A stretch of 9,064 bases of DNA from CAYYGL01 sp964471235 (lineage in GTDB: Bacteria; Calditrichota; Calditrichia; RBG-13-44-9; J075): assembly GCA_964471235.1 (NCBI GenBank), contig CAYYGL010000192.1, positions 1 to 9,064 of the forward strand. The letters run 5' to 3'. A model generated the notes under the pieces. It was not told the DNA's origin. It was given only the letters and a program-made list of their open reading frames with translations, and searched no databases. Each line of letters opens with the position of its first letter. The stretch's first letter is position 1. Shown piece after piece: positions 7,062 through 9,064 of the stretch. The translations under genes were made by a program, and so were the position numbers.

Positions 7062-8024
7062 ATGAGGTATTCGGAGTTAGTACCGTCGGTTCAAACGGAG
7101 TCCAACCGTAACAGCCGCTTGCCGTTAAGCTGGGCAAGAAAAGAGATTTCCCATCCCCGGTTGTATCATCTCACCCTGCCGCTTAGCGGATACCATTGGA
7201 TTCACCGGGCGGATATTCCCTGGCATCTCTCCTTTCCGCAGGTATATCACTCAGAGATTGCCGGGCTGCCGGGCGGATTTGTGATGCGAGGCTGCATGCC
7301 GGAAGTTCGGAATTTTCTTATCCGTCAGGGATGCGAATGTTTGTTGATTGGTAGTGAAGCGGTTCTGAATCTGGAAAACCCGGCGATTCGGAAAAAGTCG
7401 CTGTGGGAGTTGAACAAGCGGGGACTCCGCCGGGGCAGAATTGTCGAGGTAACCAATGAACCACACGCTTATCGTTTGTTTATGGCATTAAAACGGAATA
7501 GCGTTCATGGGAAAGAGCCGCAGTTACAACATCTGTTTCGCGATGGTTGGGAAGAGGCAAGCCGCTATTTTGTATTTGAAACGCCGGAGCAACAGTGGCT
7601 GGGCGGCATCTCGATCAGTCGCAACAACCATGACAGCTGGCATACGGAGTTGATTCTGAGAATACCCGGCGCCCCGGTGGGTATCATGGAAGCACTCTTT
7701 CACCAGGTGCAACTTGTTTTGCGAGAAGAAGGATATCGGTATTGGAGCCTGGGAGAAGTGCCATTCTATGGACAGGGGGTTCAGCAAAGTTTGAAATCAA
7801 AATTTGCCTTCCATGCCGGGCATCTGCTGAAATTTGCTTACCGTTATGACGGCTTGTATCGGTTTAAAAACAAATTTTCTCCCCAATGGCAGCCATTATA
7901 CGTATGCGCCAGTCACCGTATTTCCTGGAAAATGTTGCTGGATTTATTCGTTCAGAGCGGCTATATTCGCCTGGCAGCGTATAAACTCTTTCATCTGTTG
8001 CACGGGGGGAATTTCATCTCTTAA
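7062..8024 (+). CDS. MprF-type soluble aminoacyl-lipid transferase domain protein (DUF2156)
   Basis: This 320-residue protein resembles the C-terminal catalytic domain of phosphatidylglycerol lysyltransferase (MprF; DUF2156 / LPG_synthase_C), a double GNAT fold that moves an amino acid from aminoacyl-tRNA to a lipid head group. Matching segments are IGSEAVLNL (96-104), the basic RKKSLWELNKRG (110-121), LRIPGAPVGIMEAL (199-212), YWSLGEVPF (227-235) and YDGLYRFKNKF (262-272) followed by PQWQPLYV. The length fits both GNAT halves. The membrane flippase half of true MprF is absent and no transmembrane segment is evident. A GGGAGGG ribosome-binding site lies about 11 bases before the ATG. It begins 32 bases after the receptor gene and is probably on the same transcript. 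Acceptor and amino acid are unknown, and some DUF2156 proteins may have other acyl-transfer roles. The domain call is fairly secure; lipid lysylation is inference. Confidence 0.75.
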   Translation: MRYSELVPSVQTESNRNSRLPLSWARKEISHPRLYHLTLPLSGYHWIHRADIPWHLSFPQVYHSEIAGLPGGFVMRGCMPEVRNFLIRQGCECLLIGSEAVLNLENPAIRKKSLWELNKRGLRRGRIVEVTNEPHAYRLFMALKRNSVHGKEPQLQHLFRDGWEEASRYFVFETPEQQWLGGISISRNNHDSWHTELILRIPGAPVGIMEALFHQVQLVLREEGYRYWSLGEVPFYGQGVQQSLKSKFAFHAGHLLKFAYRYDGLYRFKNKFSPQWQPLYVCASHRISWKMLLDLFVQSGYIRLAAYKLFHLLHGGNFIS

Positions 8025-8127
8025 GTATGGAGGTGGAAAAGATAGGGCCGTACAAAAATTGAACATGCGGTTAAGAATGAACAGCCGAAAAACTTTATTT
8101 CCCCATCCCCCTCAACAGAACCAATTC

Positions 8128-8162
8128 CCGGAGATTCGAATCCCCGGCGGTTCGATTAACCG
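8128..8162. promoter_or_regulatory. Two abutting palindromes upstream of gldC
   Basis: CCGGAGATTC (8128-8137) and GAATCCCCGG (8138-8147) form a 20-bp palindrome with one mismatched pair. Immediately after it, CGGTT (8148-8152) pairs with AACCG (8158-8162) around a five-base loop. Both lie 50-85 bases before the gldC start, in the 189-base gap (8025-8213) that otherwise shows only a pyrimidine-rich stretch and no credible gene. No T run follows, so it is not a standard terminator. A regulator site or mRNA leader structure is possible. Confidence 0.3.
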
Positions 8163-8213
8163 GATTTACCGATACACTACCATTTTCACCGTTTAACCCC
8201 GGAAAGGGACAGT

Positions 8214-8552
8214 ATGAAGAAAAAAGAAATCAAATTTATTGTGGAACTTGATGAAAACAACTTACCTCGTAAGATTGAGTGGGAAGCATCCGATGCCGAT
8301 TTTGCCGGGCGGCGGGAATGCACCTCCATGATGATCCGCCTGTGGGATAAGGAAGAGAAAAATACCATGAACATCGACCTATGGACCCCGGAGATGCTGG
8401 TTCAGCACATGACCATCCATTATTTTCATAACCTCCTCAGTATGGCAGAGACCTTGCAGCGGGCAACGGGAAACCTGGTGCTTTCGGAAGCGATTCGTCA
8501 ATTTGCCCATGAATTTGCACAGCAAGCCGGGTTAAAACAGGGCGGGGATTAA
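8214..8552 (+). CDS. gldC: GldC-family gliding-motility-associated protein
   Basis: The 112-residue product matches GldC along its whole length: KFIVELDENNLPRKIEWEA (7-25), MMIRLWDKEEKNTMNIDLWT (39-58) and FHNLLSMAETLQRATG (71-86), followed by a C-terminal helix. In Flavobacterium, GldC is a small protein without signal peptide or membrane segment that supports gliding motility and is usually encoded beside gldB. GldC homologues also occur in FCB bacteria not known to glide, so motility cannot be inferred from it alone. No gldB or other gld gene is in this window. The ATG has an AAAGGGA ribosome-binding site at good spacing. The next gene starts six bases after the stop, suggesting one transcript. 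Family identity is strong; the role in this organism is open. Confidence 0.9.
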   Translation: MKKKEIKFIVELDENNLPRKIEWEASDADFAGRRECTSMMIRLWDKEEKNTMNIDLWTPEMLVQHMTIHYFHNLLSMAETLQRATGNLVLSEAIRQFAHEFAQQAGLKQGGD

Positions 8553-8558
8553 GGGGGG

Positions 8559-9064
8559 ATGGAAATCTTTCCTGTTCCCCGGAAACATCTTGCCTGGCTG
8601 CTAATTGTGGCGCTATTAGCAGTTCTACAGGGATACCGGCTTGGTGTGGGAGACCTTTCCACCTACATCCCATTTGCCCTTCATGAATATAATCCCCGTC
8701 TGTTTGCGAACGACCTCCTGATTAAAACAATTGATGTCCACCCGGTTTTGATCTGGCAATTCGCCGGGATGATGCTTCATTATTTGACCCTGGAAACCTT
8801 CTTCAAATTGCTGTTCCTGCTGCAAATTGTTCTCACCACTCTCGGGGTTTATGTATTTTACCGTCATTTTTTTGGTAATGATTTTGGCTGGGTGATTGTA
8901 TTGCTTACCCTGGTGATTCCGTCATCTTCCGCTGCGATGGGTAAATACGGACTAAATCCGTACGGGTATTTTCATCCCGGGGCATTAGCTGTTGGGGTAA
9001 TGCTGATCGCCTATACTCTATTCGATCAACCGCATCTGCTTGCCGGGGCGCTGTTGATGGGTTC
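8559..9064 (+). CDS. Polytopic membrane protein, C-terminally cut by the window end
   Basis: From ATG 8559 the frame stays open to the last base, giving 168 codons of a longer protein. After a short basic start (PRKH) it has a hydrophobic segment at about 11-25, then a polar, presumably extracytoplasmic loop (GDLSTYIPFALHEYNPRLF, 31-49), and further membrane segments at about 80-102, 108-122 and 138-155. A first transmembrane helix followed by a loop with an acidic residue and a YIP motif recalls large integral membrane proteins of the GT-C glycosyltransferase type, but half or more of the protein is missing and I do not recognise the family. AAGGGGGG runs directly into the ATG, so ribosome-binding spacing is short. 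It lies six bases after gldC and is probably co-transcribed with it. Confidence 0.75.
   Translation, partial: MEIFPVPRKHLAWLLIVALLAVLQGYRLGVGDLSTYIPFALHEYNPRLFANDLLIKTIDVHPVLIWQFAGMMLHYLTLETFFKLLFLLQIVLTTLGVYVFYRHFFGNDFGWVIVLLTLVIPSSSAAMGKYGLNPYGYFHPGALAVGVMLIAYTLFDQPHLLAGALLMG

Noticed and set aside
8128..8147. tRNA-like T-loop (TTCGAAT) upstream of gldC
   Set aside because: The flanking bases do not make a canonical five-pair T stem, and no acceptor, D or anticodon arm is present on either strand. The motif is explained by the palindrome.
8065..8196. 43-codon + strand frame in the gap before gldC
   Set aside because: No ribosome-binding site precedes ATG 8065, the composition is not protein-like, and it spans the two palindromes.

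Overview
The window reads as a piece of chromosome from a Gram-negative member of the FCB superphylum (Bacteroidota, Ignavibacteriota, Calditrichota or a related candidate phylum). Three things point there: a clear GldC homologue, a TonB-dependent receptor with an N-terminal carboxypeptidase-regulatory-like domain, and a lipoprotein gene overlapping that receptor gene. The exact phylum cannot be fixed from the sequence. Every gene I accept lies on the + strand. I see no rRNA, tRNA, CRISPR array, integrase or intact insertion sequence.

Layout. Bases 1-171 are a leader without a gene; they hold an 8-bp inverted repeat (14-38). Bases 172-2346 encode a cytoplasmic GH57 alpha-glucan-active enzyme. 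Bases 2347-2905 are a 559-base intergenic island. It contains a GATGAAA-type low-complexity tract, about five related 20-base hairpin-forming units in both orientations, and two diverged copies of a coding-like module. Bases 2936-4735 encode a beta-propeller-like lipoprotein. Its last 16 bases overlap the start of a TonB-dependent outer-membrane receptor (4720-7029). After 32 bases comes a soluble protein resembling the catalytic domain of phosphatidylglycerol lysyltransferase (DUF2156/MprF C-terminal type, 7062-8024). A 189-base gap with two adjacent palindromes leads to gldC (8214-8552), followed six bases later by a polytopic membrane protein that runs off the end of the window (8559 onward).

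How the genes may work together. The lipoprotein and receptor are very probably made together and may form a surface uptake complex. The layout recalls the Bacteroides BtuG-BtuB pair, where a beta-propeller lipoprotein sits on a TonB-dependent transporter, although nothing here identifies the substrate. The MprF-like protein may belong to the same transcript and would act on envelope lipid or another acceptor. GldC and the membrane protein look like a second, tightly spaced pair. The GH57 enzyme seems to be a separate unit for internal glycogen-type glucan. The most unusual features are the lipoprotein-receptor pair and the repeat island.
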